Assembly: GCA_037132135.1 (NCBI GenBank)
Contig: JBAXPR010000006.1
Coordinates: forward strand, 1-64,000
From: BOG-933 sp037132135
GTDB taxonomy: Bacteria; Pseudomonadota; Alphaproteobacteria; Azospirillales; Azospirillaceae
DNA: 64,000 bases
Direction: 5' to 3'
The position numbers were made by a program, and so were the translations under genes. The notes below the pieces were generated by a model that saw only the letters and a program-made list of their open reading frames with translations, was not told the origin of the DNA and ran no database searches. This document shows, in pieces, positions 24,108-33,490 of this stretch (the first letter of the stretch is position 1; each line of letters begins with the position of its first letter).

Positions 24108-26339
24108 ATGGCCGGCGTCAACGCCAGTTTCGCCAGCCGACTCGAGGGCGCCGATCCGCCGCCGCCCGGCCGGCGGGTGGCGGTGCTGCTGCCCTTGCCC
24201 CTCCCGGGCCCCTATGACTACCGGGTGCCCGAGGGCATGGACCTCGCGCCCGGCGACTGGGTCGAGGTGCCGCTGGGACCGCGCCGGGTGGCGGGGGTGG
24301 TCTGGGGTGGCGGGAACGGTGCCTTCGATTTCGCCCGCCTCAGGCCGGTGGTCCGGCGCTTCGCGGTGACGCCGATGAGCGCGGTCAGCCGGCGCTTCAT
24401 CGACTGGGTCGCCGCCTATACCCTGGCGCTGCCCGGTCTGGTGCTGAAGATGGCGCTCAGCGTACCCGCGGCCCTGGAGCCGCCGCGCCCGGCCATCGTC
24501 TGCCGACCGACCGGGGCGGCCCCGCCGGTTGGCTTCAAGCTGACCGCGGCGCGGCTGCGGGTGCTGGACGCGGCGGCGGCTGGCGGGCGCCGCACCGCGC
24601 CCGAACTCGCCGCCGCCGCCGACTGCGGGCCGACGGTGGTGCGCGGGCTGCTGGATGCCGGGTTGCTGGAGCCGGTGCCGGCGGCCCTCGAGCCCGAGTT
24701 GCCCCAGCCCGACTGGCAACTGGCCGGTCCTGCGCTCTCGGCCGATCAGGGGGCGGCGGCGGCGGCGCTGACCGGCGCGCTTGATGCCCGCTGCTATGGC
24801 GTCATCGTGGTTGACGGCGTTACCGGCTCGGGCAAGACCGAGGTCTATTTTGAGGCCATCGCCAGTTGCCTCGCCTCGGGGCGGCAGGTGCTGGTGCTGC
24901 TGCCGGAGATTGCCCTCAGCACCCAGTGGCTGGAGCGCTTCCAGCGCCGGTTCGGCGCGGCGCCGGGGCTGTGGCATTCGGAGCTGTCGCCGGGCCTGCG
25001 CCGTGCCACTTGGCGGGCGGTGGCCGCGGGCTCGCTGCGCATCGTGGTCGGGGCGCGCTCGGCGCTGTTTCTGCCCTTTGCGGATCTCGGTCTGATCGTG
25101 GTCGATGAGGAGCACGACCCCGCCTTCAAGCAGGACGAGGTCGTGATCTATCAGGCCCGCGACATGGCGGTGGCCCGGGCGTGGCTGGGCGGGATTCCGA
25201 TCGCCCTGGTCTCGGCGACGCCGTCGCTGGAGACCCTGATCAACGTCGAGTCCGGTCGCTACACGCTCCGGCATCTGCCCTCCCGCCATGGCGGCGCCAG
25301 TCTGCCCGGGATCGAAATCATCGATATGCGGGCCCAGAAGGCGGAGCGGCCCCGCCGCTGGCTGGCGCCGCCGCTGCGCGCGGCTCTTGCCGGGACCCTG
25401 GAGGCCGGCGAACAGGCGATGATCTTCCTCAATCGCCGTGGTTACGCGCCGTTGACCCTGTGCCGGGGCTGCGGCTTTCGCCTGCAATGCCCCAATTGCT
25501 CGGCCTGGCTGGTCGAGCACCGGGCCGTGGCCAAGCTGCTGTGCCACCATTGCGGCCATGTCATGCCGCCACCCGAGCTTTGCCCCCAATGCGAGAAGCC
25601 CGAGAGCTTCGCCGCCTGCGGTCCCGGCGTCGAGCGCATCGCCGAGGAGGTCGCCGAACTGTTTCCCCAGGCGCGCACGGCGGTGATGGCCTCCGACACC
25701 CTGACCGGCCCCCACGCCGTCGACGAGTTGGTGCGCAAAGTGGCGGCTCATGAGCTTGATCTGTTGATTGGCACCCAGGTGATGGCCAAGGGCCACCATT
25801 TTCCCATGCTGACTCTGGTCGGAGTCGTCGACGCCGACCTCGGGCTCGCGGGGGGCGATCTCCGGGCCGCGGAGCGGACCTATCAGCTGCTCCATCAGGT
25901 CTCGGGCCGGGCAGGGCGGGCCGAGCGGCCGGGGCGGGTGCTGCTGCAATCCTTCCAGCCCGAGCATCCGGTGATCCGGGCGCTGGCCTCGGGAGACCGC
26001 GACGCCTTCCTCGCCGCGGAGGCCGAGGAACGCCGGGACGGCCAGTTGCCGCCCTTCGGCCGGCTGGCGGCGCTGGTGGTTTCGGGCGAGGATCTGGAGG
26101 AGGTTGACGCCGCCGCCCGTCTGCTGGGCCGCACCGCGCCGCGCAGCGACGAGATCGAGGTGCTGGGGCCGGCACCGGCGCCGCTGGCGCTGCTGCGCGG
26201 CCGTCATCGCCGCCGTCTGCTGGTGAAGGCGCCGCGCCGGGTGACCCTGCAACCGGTGCTGCGCCAATGGCTGGCCAGCACGCCGCTTCCCTCGGGGGTG
26301 CGCGTGCAGGTTGACGTCGACCCCTACAGTTTTCTTTAG
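24108..26339 (+). CDS. priA: Primosomal replication helicase PriA
   Basis: A 743-residue 3'-5' helicase that restarts stalled replication forks. The N-terminal DNA-binding domain is followed by Walker A GVTGSGKTEV near residue 240, the DEEH box (VVDEEHDPAFKQ), helicase motifs including SATPSLET, and eight zinc-binding cysteines in the stretch from CRGCGF to CPQCEKPES. A GTQVMAKGHHFP segment and a C-terminal domain complete it. No defects are visible. It is divergent from the transaldolase-like gene and converges on pth. Confidence 0.95.
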   Translation: MAGVNASFASRLEGADPPPPGRRVAVLLPLPLPGPYDYRVPEGMDLAPGDWVEVPLGPRRVAGVVWGGGNGAFDFARLRPVVRRFAVTPMSAVSRRFIDWVAAYTLALPGLVLKMALSVPAALEPPRPAIVCRPTGAAPPVGFKLTAARLRVLDAAAAGGRRTAPELAAAADCGPTVVRGLLDAGLLEPVPAALEPELPQPDWQLAGPALSADQGAAAAALTGALDARCYGVIVVDGVTGSGKTEVYFEAIASCLASGRQVLVLLPEIALSTQWLERFQRRFGAAPGLWHSELSPGLRRATWRAVAAGSLRIVVGARSALFLPFADLGLIVVDEEHDPAFKQDEVVIYQARDMAVARAWLGGIPIALVSATPSLETLINVESGRYTLRHLPSRHGGASLPGIEIIDMRAQKAERPRRWLAPPLRAALAGTLEAGEQAMIFLNRRGYAPLTLCRGCGFRLQCPNCSAWLVEHRAVAKLLCHHCGHVMPPPELCPQCEKPESFAACGPGVERIAEEVAELFPQARTAVMASDTLTGPHAVDELVRKVAAHELDLLIGTQVMAKGHHFPMLTLVGVVDADLGLAGGDLRAAERTYQLLHQVSGRAGRAERPGRVLLQSFQPEHPVIRALASGDRDAFLAAEAEERRDGQLPPFGRLAALVVSGEDLEEVDAAARLLGRTAPRSDEIEVLGPAPAPLALLRGRHRRRLLVKAPRRVTLQPVLRQWLASTPLPSGVRVQVDVDPYSFL

Positions 26340-26352
26340 CGGCCGGCCCGAT

Positions 26353-26967
26353 TTAACCGCCGGGCGGCGGTTTCGGCTCCTTCGGCGGCTGGGTGGCCAG
26401 GGTGACCGTGTTCATGAACCTGTCGGGGCTGCCGGCGGCGAGCAGGGGCACGGCATCGGCGCAGGCGGCGAGCAGCGGTTCCAGCCAGCCGGCATCGTCC
26501 TTGGCGAACGAGTGCAGGACATAGGCATGGACCAGGGCCTTCAGCCCGGGATGGCCGATGCCGAGCCGGACCCGCCAGTAATCGGGGCCGAGATGGGCGT
26601 CGATCGAGCGCAGGCCGTTATGGCCGCCGGCGCCGCCGCCGCGCTTGACCCGCAGCCGTCCGGGGGCGAGATCGAGGTCGTCGTGAAACACCACCACCCG
26701 CTCCGGCGGAAGCTTGAAAAAGCTCGCCGCCTCGCCGACCGACTGGCCGGAGAGGTTCATGTAGGTCTGGGGTTCGATGGCCAGCACCTTTTCGGTGCCA
26801 CCGCCGGGCAAGGCCAGCGTGCCCTCGGCGACCCTGGCCTGAAACCGCCGGCGCCAGGGACCGAAACCATGGCGGCGGACGATCTCGTCCACCGCCATGC
26901 TTCCGACATTGTGCCGGTGCCCGGCGTACTCCGCTCCGGGATTGCCGAGCCCGACCAGCAGCAGCAT
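26353..26967 (-). CDS. pth: Peptidyl-tRNA hydrolase
   Basis: A 204-residue Pth that releases peptides from tRNA. It shows LVGLGNPGAEYAGHRHNVG with the catalytic histidine, TYMNLSGQS and VVFHDDLDL, all family landmarks. The C-terminus is Pro/Lys-rich (PPKEPKPPPGG). It follows rplY by 14 bases in the same direction, the usual alphaproteobacterial order prs-rplY-pth. Confidence 0.95.
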   Translation of the reverse strand: MLLLVGLGNPGAEYAGHRHNVGSMAVDEIVRRHGFGPWRRRFQARVAEGTLALPGGGTEKVLAIEPQTYMNLSGQSVGEAASFFKLPPERVVVFHDDLDLAPGRLRVKRGGGAGGHNGLRSIDAHLGPDYWRVRLGIGHPGLKALVHAYVLHSFAKDDAGWLEPLLAACADAVPLLAAGSPDRFMNTVTLATQPPKEPKPPPGG

Positions 26968-26981
26968 GTCCGGGATCCGGA

Positions 26982-27599
26982 TCAGGCCTTGGCCGCTTCC
27001 GCCGGGGCTCCCTCTTCGGCCTCAAGCTTCAGGCCCGACGGCGTCGCGATGGTCACCACGGTGACATCGTGGCCGCCATGGGCCACGGTGGTGCCCTGAG
27101 GCAGCTGAACCGAGCCGAGGTGAACCGAGGCGCCGAGGTCGAGCCCCTCGAGGCTGATGTCGACGTGCTCCGGAATGTGGGCGGCGTCGCACAGCAGCTC
27201 GATCTCGTGGAGCACGACGTTGAGCGTGCCGCCGCGCTTGAGGCCCGGGCTCTTGTCCTGGGCGACGAAGCGGACCGGCACATGCACCGTGATCTTGGTC
27301 TCGGCGCTGACGCGCAGGAAGTCGACATGCTCGGGCACGTCGCTGACCGGGTGGAACTGAACGTCGCGCGGCAGCACCCGGTGGGTGACGCCGTCGACCG
27401 TGACGTCGAAGAGGTGGGTGAAGAAGCCCGGCCGCTTCAGAATCTTGGTGAACCCGTTGAGGTCCAGAGAGATCATCAGCGGCGTCTGCTTGTTGCCGTA
27501 GATCACGGCGGGGATGCGTCCGGCGCGGCGGGTCTGGCGGGCGGTCCCCTTTCCGGCCCGCAGACGCACCTCGGCGGCCAGCGCGAAAGTTTCGGTCAT
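26982..27599 (-). CDS. rplY: Ribosomal protein L25 / general stress protein CTC
   Basis: A 205-residue two-domain L25 (CTC/TL5 form) that binds 5S rRNA. The N-terminal L25 domain includes RAGKGTARQTRRAGRIPAV and the C-terminal beta domain follows. The tail is Glu/Ala-rich. The ATG at 27599 is preceded by AAGGAG about 10 bases upstream; a longer frame to 27680 has no support. It lies between prs and pth. Confidence 0.93.
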   Translation of the reverse strand: MTETFALAAEVRLRAGKGTARQTRRAGRIPAVIYGNKQTPLMISLDLNGFTKILKRPGFFTHLFDVTVDGVTHRVLPRDVQFHPVSDVPEHVDFLRVSAETKITVHVPVRFVAQDKSPGLKRGGTLNVVLHEIELLCDAAHIPEHVDISLEGLDLGASVHLGSVQLPQGTTVAHGGHDVTVVTIATPSGLKLEAEEGAPAEAAKA

Positions 27600-27730
27600 C
27601 GAACAACTCTCCTTAAGGCGAAGGCGGACCGGTTGGCCCGCCGTGGGTGAGACGCCGGCCTCCAGGGGTGCCGGTGCCACAACCGCCGCCCGCGGCTTCG
27701 CGAACGGCGGCTATCTCAAAAAAGGCAACG

Positions 27731-28663
27731 TCAGCCGAACAGGCTGGAGACCGAGCGCTCCTCGCTGATGCGCACCATCGCCTCGGCGATCAGCGGCGCG
27801 ATGGTCAGCTGACGGATGTTGTGGGAAATCTTCATCGCCTGGGTCGCGGGAATGCTGTCGGTGGTCACCAGCATGTCGATCGGCGACGAACCGATCAGCG
27901 CCACGGCGCCACCCGAGAGCACGCCATGGGTGGTGTAGGCGCTCACCGACACCGCACCCGCGGTCTTGAGAGCGCGGGCGGCATTGCAGAGGGTGCCGCC
28001 GCTGTCGACGATGTCGTCGATCATGACGCAGGCGCGGTCGGCGACCTTGCCGATGATGTGCATCACTTCCGATTCGCCGGCGCGCTCGCGCCGCTTGTCG
28101 ATGATTGCGAGGTCGGCGCCAAGGCGGGAGGCGAGCTTGCGCGCCCGCACCACGCCGCCGACGTCGGGCGACACCACCACCAGTTCGCTCAGACTATGGG
28201 TTTCGCGGATGTCCTTCTCGAACACCGGCCCGGCGACCAGATTGTCGAGCGGAATGTCGAAGAAGCCCTGAATCTGCCCGGCGTGGAGGTCGAGGGTCAG
28301 CACCCGGTCCGCCCCGGCCACCGTGATCAGGTCGGCAACCAGCTTGGCGGAAATCGGCGTCCGCGGCCCGGCCTTGCGGTCCTGGCGGGCGTAGCCGTAG
28401 TAGGGCAGCACGGCGGTGATGCGCCGGGCCGAGGCGCGCTTCAGCGCGTCCATGATCACCAGCAATTCCATCAGGTGATCATTGGCCGGCGCCGAGGTCG
28501 ACTGGATGACGAAGCAATCCTCGCCGCGGACGTTCTCGAGAATCTCGACGAACACCTCCTGATCGGCAAACCGCTTGATGTTGGCTTTGGTCAATGGCGC
28601 GCTGAGAGACGCCGAAATCGCCTCGGCCAGCGGCCGGTTGCTGTTGCCGGCAATCACCTTCAT
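27731..28663 (-). CDS. prs: Ribose-phosphate pyrophosphokinase
   Basis: A 310-residue PRPP synthase supplying phosphoribosyl pyrophosphate for nucleotides, histidine and tryptophan. Its landmarks are MKVIAGNSN, the RFADQEVFVEI segment, PYYGYARQDRK, LDLHAGQIQGFF, and the PRPP-binding loop CVMIDDIVDSGGTLCNAA. Length and motifs are complete. A probable promoter lies at 28724-28752, giving a leader of about 54 bases. Confidence 0.95.
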   Translation of the reverse strand: MKVIAGNSNRPLAEAISASLSAPLTKANIKRFADQEVFVEILENVRGEDCFVIQSTSAPANDHLMELLVIMDALKRASARRITAVLPYYGYARQDRKAGPRTPISAKLVADLITVAGADRVLTLDLHAGQIQGFFDIPLDNLVAGPVFEKDIRETHSLSELVVVSPDVGGVVRARKLASRLGADLAIIDKRRERAGESEVMHIIGKVADRACVMIDDIVDSGGTLCNAARALKTAGAVSVSAYTTHGVLSGGAVALIGSSPIDMLVTTDSIPATQAMKISHNIRQLTIAPLIAEAMVRISEERSVSSLFG

Positions 28664-28723
28664 GGGTGTACGCTCTCCCTCTGGGGCCGTCCACCGTCAG
28701 GACCCCCACCGAAATCGGGCGGG

Positions 28724-28752
28724 ACCATAACAGGGCCCCGGCGGCATGTAAA
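28724..28752 (-). promoter_or_regulatory. Candidate promoter of prs
   Basis: Read leftward, TTTACA (28752-28747) and TATGGT (28729-28724) are 17 bases apart, with the prs start codon about 60 bases downstream. Both hexamers differ from consensus by one or two bases. Confidence 0.5.
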
Positions 28753-29066
28753 TATTTCATCAGAGTGACAGGGCCTGCGGTGCGACCGGGCGGTCCGACC
28801 CCGGCGGCTCCGGCCGGCCGGGTTGGCGCCCGCTGATCACGGCCTGGGCGATGGCCGGGCCATTTCTTTGGCCATTTCTTGAGTTCACCAACAATATCTT
28901 GATCCGGCCCGTCCGGGCCTTGCGCGGGCGACTGAGAAATTTCTTTTCACCCGCACGGAAAATTTGTATCCCATTGCGGGGGAAAGCCTCGCGTCTCTGG
29001 GTCATGCCGGGTGGTTCGGCGGGTTGCAGAGGGGCGGGGGCGGCGATTTTCGAGGGGCGACAGGCG
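28753..29066. other. Intergenic region between divergent prs and the MCP-PilZ gene
   Basis: This stretch is partly AT-rich (GAAATTTCTTTTCACC near 28936) and probably holds the promoter of the downstream receptor. Frames that extend the receptor upstream of 29067 encode no plausible protein. I see no RNA gene or clear terminator. Confidence 0.5.
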
Positions 29067-31103
29067 ATGTCGATTTTAAACAAGCTCAAGATTCAAACCA
29101 AGACCAACATCATTGCAACCTTGATTTTTCTGTCCATTCTGATGTCGTCATTCGAGATAGTCTCCAGCGTCGAAGCCCAAAATCAGGACTTGTCGAGGGT
29201 GGCCGCGACCGCCGATCGGGTGGTCAATCAGTTGATTCCGCTCAACGGTCTGATCGCCAAGATCCGTCTCGACGCTGCCGAGGTCCAGCAGTTCTTCTCC
29301 GATTACGGCGCCACCCGCGCCGAGGATGGTCTTGGTGACGGCATCGAGAACGCGGCCAAGGCGGCCAGAGAGTTTCAGGCCGCCGTCTCAGCCGCCCGCG
29401 CGATCGCCGACGGCTTGAGGCTGGCCCAGGTTTCCGAGGCGCTGGAGGCGGCGGCGACGGCGTTCAAGCCCTATTACAACATCGGCGCCGCGATGGCCGC
29501 GGCTTATGTGTCGGGTGGCACCAGCGGCGGCAACGCCATGATGCCCGAGTTCGACAAGGCGGCCCAGGCGATGGACGAGGAGATGGTCAAACTGGACGGG
29601 GTCGTGACCAGGATCAGTTCCAAGGAATTTGTCGGCCTGCAGGGGGCGATTTCCGGCATTCAGGAGGGCAGCGCCAAGATCAAGGCGGCGACCCTTCTTT
29701 CGGGCGGTGTGCTGTTCGCGGTGGCGGCGGTGCTGATCGTCTTTCTGCTGTTCGGGGTGACGCGGCCGTTGCGCCGGCTCAGCGAGGTCATGCTCCGGCT
29801 GGCCAAGGGCGATCTCGGCGTCGGCATCATCTATGCCGAGCGGGCCGACGAGGTCGGCGAGATGGCCGAAACGCTCCAGGTCTTCAAGGATCACGCGACC
29901 GAAAACCTGCGGCTGAAACTGGCCCAGGAAGAGGATGTGCGCGACCGGAAGCGCCGGCAGGAGGAAAGCGAGGAACTGACCGATATGTTCGCTTCGGGCA
30001 TCTCGGGGGTGCTGGAGGTGATTTCCCGGTCGTCGTCCTCGATGGCGGCCACGGCGGAATCGGTGCATGTCGCGGCCCAGGACACCGACCGCGAGGTCGA
30101 CGTCGTCACCGGCGCCGTCGATCAGGCTCATGAAAATTCCCAGGCGGTGGCGGCGGCCTCCCAGCAGCTGACTTCGGCGATCGCCGAGATCAGCCGTCTG
30201 ATCGACAGCTCGTCCCGGATCGCCGGCGAAGGCAGCCGGCGGGCGGAGGAGGTCGAATCGAAGGTGCTGATGCTGCGCGACGCCTCGGACCGGATCGGCG
30301 ACATCATCCAGATCATCGCCTCGATCGCCTCCCAGACCAATCTCCTGGCGCTCAACGCCACCATCGAGGCGGCGCGGGCGGGCGAAGCGGGCAAAGGCTT
30401 TGCTGTGGTGGCGTCCGAAGTCAAGAATCTGGCCGGCCAGACCCAGAAGGCCACCGTCGATATCTCGACGCAGATTTCCGAGATTCAGAACTCGATCGCC
30501 GGCACCGTCGACGCCATCCAGGCGGTCGGCAGCACGGTGGCGCAGATTCACCAATCCACCAGCGAGATCGCGGCCGCGGTCACCGAGCAGCATTCCGCGA
30601 CCGACGAAATCGCCCGCAACATTCAGTTCGTATCCTCCAATGCCGAGGACATCGCGATGAGTATCGGCAAGGTCCGCGACTCGGCGGGCCGGACCAATTC
30701 AGCGGCCTCGATGGTTCGGGAATCCTCGGATGCCATGGCGAAACAGACCGAACGCATGAGCGTCGAGATTCACGACTTTCTCTCGGCGCTCCGCGACGCC
30801 GGCAGCGGCCACAAGTTCCAACGGGTGGCGGTCAGGCTGCCGGCGCGGATCACCGCGGCCGGGCGCACCGAGACCGGCACCGTGGTGCAGCTCTCGATCG
30901 GCGGCGCCTGGCTCGACCGCGGCATCGAACTGCCGACCGGTACCCAGGTCGATCTCGACATCGAGGGGATCGGCCGCGCGCTGCACACCCGCATCTCGGG
31001 CCGCACCGGCCAGGGCACCCGTCTGCAATTCCCGCTCGACACCGCGCATCTCGCCTTTATGAGCGGGGCGCTGGAGCGGATGTCCAGGCGGCAGGTGGCG
31101 TAG
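29067..31103 (+). CDS. Chemoreceptor with C-terminal PilZ domain
   Basis: A 678-residue receptor. Transmembrane segments lie near residues 15-40 and 208-228 and enclose a periplasmic sensor of about 170 residues. HAMP and an extra linker (about 228-310) lead into the signalling domain with the tip TNLLALNATIEAARAGEAGKG. After the second leg comes a PilZ domain (about 582-672) with RVAVR (RxxxR) and LSIGG; the usual Asp/Asn before LSxGG is Gln. PilZ binds cyclic di-GMP, so this receptor may be tuned by it. ATG 29067 has GAGGGG about 9 bases upstream. It lies outside the chemotaxis operon. Confidence 0.9.
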   Translation: MSILNKLKIQTKTNIIATLIFLSILMSSFEIVSSVEAQNQDLSRVAATADRVVNQLIPLNGLIAKIRLDAAEVQQFFSDYGATRAEDGLGDGIENAAKAAREFQAAVSAARAIADGLRLAQVSEALEAAATAFKPYYNIGAAMAAAYVSGGTSGGNAMMPEFDKAAQAMDEEMVKLDGVVTRISSKEFVGLQGAISGIQEGSAKIKAATLLSGGVLFAVAAVLIVFLLFGVTRPLRRLSEVMLRLAKGDLGVGIIYAERADEVGEMAETLQVFKDHATENLRLKLAQEEDVRDRKRRQEESEELTDMFASGISGVLEVISRSSSSMAATAESVHVAAQDTDREVDVVTGAVDQAHENSQAVAAASQQLTSAIAEISRLIDSSSRIAGEGSRRAEEVESKVLMLRDASDRIGDIIQIIASIASQTNLLALNATIEAARAGEAGKGFAVVASEVKNLAGQTQKATVDISTQISEIQNSIAGTVDAIQAVGSTVAQIHQSTSEIAAAVTEQHSATDEIARNIQFVSSNAEDIAMSIGKVRDSAGRTNSAASMVRESSDAMAKQTERMSVEIHDFLSALRDAGSGHKFQRVAVRLPARITAAGRTETGTVVQLSIGGAWLDRGIELPTGTQVDLDIEGIGRALHTRISGRTGQGTRLQFPLDTAHLAFMSGALERMSRRQVA

Positions 31104-31121
31104 TGACGGTGCGGCGCGGCG

Positions 31122-31454
31122 TTATTTGCGAAAGATGAAATACACCGCGCCCAGCATGCAGCCGAACGCGGCAAAGTAATTCCAGCGCAGCTTCTCGCCC
31201 AGCACCGTGACCGTAAAGATCGCGAACACCGAAAGGGTAATCACCTCCTGAAGCATCTTGAGCTGGGAAGGGGTGTAGCCGGCTTCAAAATAGCCGATCC
31301 GGTTGGCCGGGACCGCAAGGCAGTATTCGAAGAAGGCGATCAGCCAGCTCACCACCACCGCCGAGACCATGGCCCGGTCGGGAAAGCGCAGATGGCCGTA
31401 CCAGGCCAAAGTCATCAGGACGTTGGAGCCGATCAGCAGCACGACGGTCAGCAA
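31122..31454 (-). CDS. DUF486 family small membrane protein
   Basis: A 110-residue protein with four predicted membrane segments, matching DUF486 (VLLIGSNVLMTLAWYGHL at the start; YTPSQLKMLQEVITL in the middle). The family resembles small drug/metabolite transporters, but no substrate is known. The start is TTG at 31454, with GGGAGAGAGG just upstream and the expected family N-terminus. It converges on the MCP-PilZ gene with 18 bases between the stops. Confidence 0.85.
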   Translation of the reverse strand: MLTVVLLIGSNVLMTLAWYGHLRFPDRAMVSAVVVSWLIAFFEYCLAVPANRIGYFEAGYTPSQLKMLQEVITLSVFAIFTVTVLGEKLRWNYFAAFGCMLGAVYFIFRK

Positions 31455-31519
31455 GACCTCTCTCCCGCAGAGAACACTGCGGCAGGTATCGGGGGGATCG
31501 CCGCGCCGGTCAACCGCTT

Positions 31520-32224
31520 TCAGGCGTAGAGGGCGATCCGGGCCGGCGGCTGGGCGAGGGCGGTCAGGCCGGCGGCGGAGCCGTAGGCGGCAAGGCCGCG
31601 GGCGAAGCGGGCACTGAAGCTGCTGCCGGCCTGGGCCGCGGTCGCGGTGGTGGCGGCGGCGCCGGTGATGTCGGGGCGGCCGGCGCTGCCGGTGCCCGAT
31701 CCGGGTCCGGTCTGGTCCCCGCCCTGATCTGCGGTCTGGCCGGTAGCGGCGGCGACCTTGCTGGCTTCGGCCTGGGCGATGGCGGCGGCGGCCTCGGCCG
31801 CGACCTTGACGTCCTGCCCCGAAGGGTCGGCCGGAGCCAGGGCGGCGCGCTGGACCTGCTCTTCCTTGGCCACGGTGGCGGCCGGATCCCGGGTCACCGG
31901 ACTGGTGTCGATCGAGACTTCGCCGCCGATGGCATAATTGGCGCCGTCCGGACCCTTCTGATAGGTGTAGGTCGGGGCGCCGGTATATTGGCCGCCGGCG
32001 CTGCGGTGGGCCTGTTCATGCGCCTTGACGTCGGCGTCGCGGGCCTTGAGCTTGTCGAGCAGCGTCTGATCGGCGGTCGACAGCGGTTTGCCGTTGGCGC
32101 CGGAGCCGCCGGCGAGCGCGGCGCCGGCGCCGCCGGCCGGTGCGCGGGCGCTCGCGGTCCCGGCAGCAAGATACTGCGAGACTGATGCGGCTGCGCCGAC
32201 GCTGCTGCCGATCGCGCCAACCAT
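31520..32224 (-). CDS. Putative metalloprotease of the SprA-related / CJM1_0395 family
   Basis: A 234-residue protein with the zinc-protease motif HEQAH (about residues 69-73), followed by GGQYTGAPTYTYQKGPDG and the GGEVSIDTSP stretch typical of this family. The N-terminal 50 residues are Ala/Gly-rich and have no clear signal peptide. Proteolytic activity of the family is predicted from the motif. GGGAG lies 8 bases before the ATG. A lone gene, divergent from the DsrE-like gene. Confidence 0.75.
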   Translation of the reverse strand: MVGAIGSSVGAAASVSQYLAAGTASARAPAGGAGAALAGGSGANGKPLSTADQTLLDKLKARDADVKAHEQAHRSAGGQYTGAPTYTYQKGPDGANYAIGGEVSIDTSPVTRDPAATVAKEEQVQRAALAPADPSGQDVKVAAEAAAAIAQAEASKVAAATGQTADQGGDQTGPGSGTGSAGRPDITGAAATTATAAQAGSSFSARFARGLAAYGSAAGLTALAQPPARIALYA

Positions 32225-32340
32225 GCAGAGGGCTCCCGAGGTCGGTCGCCCGTTCCCGACTCAAAACCAAAAGCCTGGACGGGCAGTCTCGAGCCATTCT
32301 AGAGTTATTCGGCCGCGTGTGCAAGGGACCGGGGGTTGAA

Positions 32341-32772
32341 ATGGTGGGGGCGAAACTGTCGCTGGTCGTGTTCTCGGGCGGCTTCGACCGGGTCCATTAC
32401 GCGCTGGCCATGGCGGCGGCGGCGGCGGCGACCGGCCGTCCGGTCTCGCTGCTGATCACCGGCCGGGCCTTGGCGGCGCTGGTCGACAGCGGCGATCCGG
32501 CGCGGCCGGGCTGGACTGACCTTGACACAGCCGACGACGGCGCGGCGCCGGCCGCGCGCAACCAGACTTTGGTCGGTCGCGGCGTCGCCGGCTTTGAGGA
32601 GTTGCTGACCGCCGCCGCCGCTCTCGGTGTCACCGTGATCGTCTGCGAGATGGGGCTCCGCGCCCTCGGCCCGGCCGGCGGACGCCGGCTTCGCGCCGAC
32701 ATCCCGCACCGGGTCGGCGGCATCGTCAGCTTTCTCGGCGCCGCCGAGGGCGGCAGCATCCTTTTCGTGTGA
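32341..32772 (+). CDS. DsrE/DsrF-like protein
   Basis: A 143-residue single-domain protein with the DsrE-type fold: LSLVVFSGGFDRVHYALAMA at the start, a central VIVCEMGLRALG with a cysteine in the usual active-site region, and GGIVSFL near the end. DsrE-like proteins relay sulfur or act in related redox roles; the sequence does not show which here. GGGGGTTGA lies just before the ATG. It converges on phoB with 13 bases between the stops. Confidence 0.75.
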   Translation: MVGAKLSLVVFSGGFDRVHYALAMAAAAAATGRPVSLLITGRALAALVDSGDPARPGWTDLDTADDGAAPAARNQTLVGRGVAGFEELLTAAAALGVTVIVCEMGLRALGPAGGRRLRADIPHRVGGIVSFLGAAEGGSILFV

Positions 32773-32785
32773 AGCGCCGGCCGGG

Positions 32786-33490
32786 TCAGGCCGATTTGAG
32801 ATCGATGGCGTAGCCGGCGGAACGGACGGTGCGGATCAGGTCGTCGCCGCCATCCTCGTTGAGAGCCTTGCGCAGGCGGCGGATGTGGACGTCCACGGTG
32901 CGCAGTTCGACATAGACATCGTGGCCCCAGACCAGGTCCAGCAGCTGCTCGCGTGAGAACACCCGGCCGGGGTGTTGAAGGAAGTGGCGCAGCAGCCGGA
33001 ATTCGGTCGGGCCGAGATGGATGTCGCGGCCGTCGCGGCGCACCCGGTGGGAGGCGAGGTCCATCACGATGTCGCCGAAGCGCAGCATCTCCTCGGTCAG
33101 CGCCGGGCTGGTCCGGCGCAGCACCGCGCGCACCCGGGCGATCAGCTCGACCGGCGAGAAGGGCTTGACCATGTAGTCGTCGGCCCCGGAATTGAGGCCG
33201 CGCACCCGGTCGGCCTCCTCGCCGCGCGCCGTCAGCATGATGATCGGAACCTCGCGGGACTTGGGGTTGCGGCGCAGCTGCCGGCAGACCTCGAGGCCCG
33301 AGAGATGCGGCAGCATCCAGTCGAGCAGGATCAGGTGCGGCGTCTGCTCCGCGGCCAGCAGCAGCGCCTCTTCGCCGTTGCCGGCTGCGGCGGCGCGAAA
33401 GCCCTCCTTTTCCAGGTTGTAGGTCAGCATCTCGACCAGGCTGGGCTCGTCCTCGACGATCAGCACCAGCGGTTTCAGCGCTGAGGTCAT
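32786..33490 (-). CDS. phoB: Phosphate regulon response regulator PhoB
   Basis: A 234-residue OmpR/PhoB-type regulator. The receiver has phosphoacceptor Asp57 (LLDWMLP) and Lys in VKPFSP; the C-terminal winged helix has LGPTEFRLL and ELRTVDVHIRRLRKAL. Phosphorylated PhoB binds Pho boxes such as the one before pstS (38940-38958). Its start overlaps the phoU stop in ATGA, so it is the last gene of the pst operon. The kinase gene phoR is not in this window. Confidence 0.95.
   Translation of the reverse strand: MTSALKPLVLIVEDEPSLVEMLTYNLEKEGFRAAAAGNGEEALLLAAEQTPHLILLDWMLPHLSGLEVCRQLRRNPKSREVPIIMLTARGEEADRVRGLNSGADDYMVKPFSPVELIARVRAVLRRTSPALTEEMLRFGDIVMDLASHRVRRDGRDIHLGPTEFRLLRHFLQHPGRVFSREQLLDLVWGHDVYVELRTVDVHIRRLRKALNEDGGDDLIRTVRSAGYAIDLKSA

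Noticed and set aside
26340..26372. Short GC stem between the convergent priA and pth genes as a shared terminator
   Set aside because: It lies within the end of pth and has only a short T-run.
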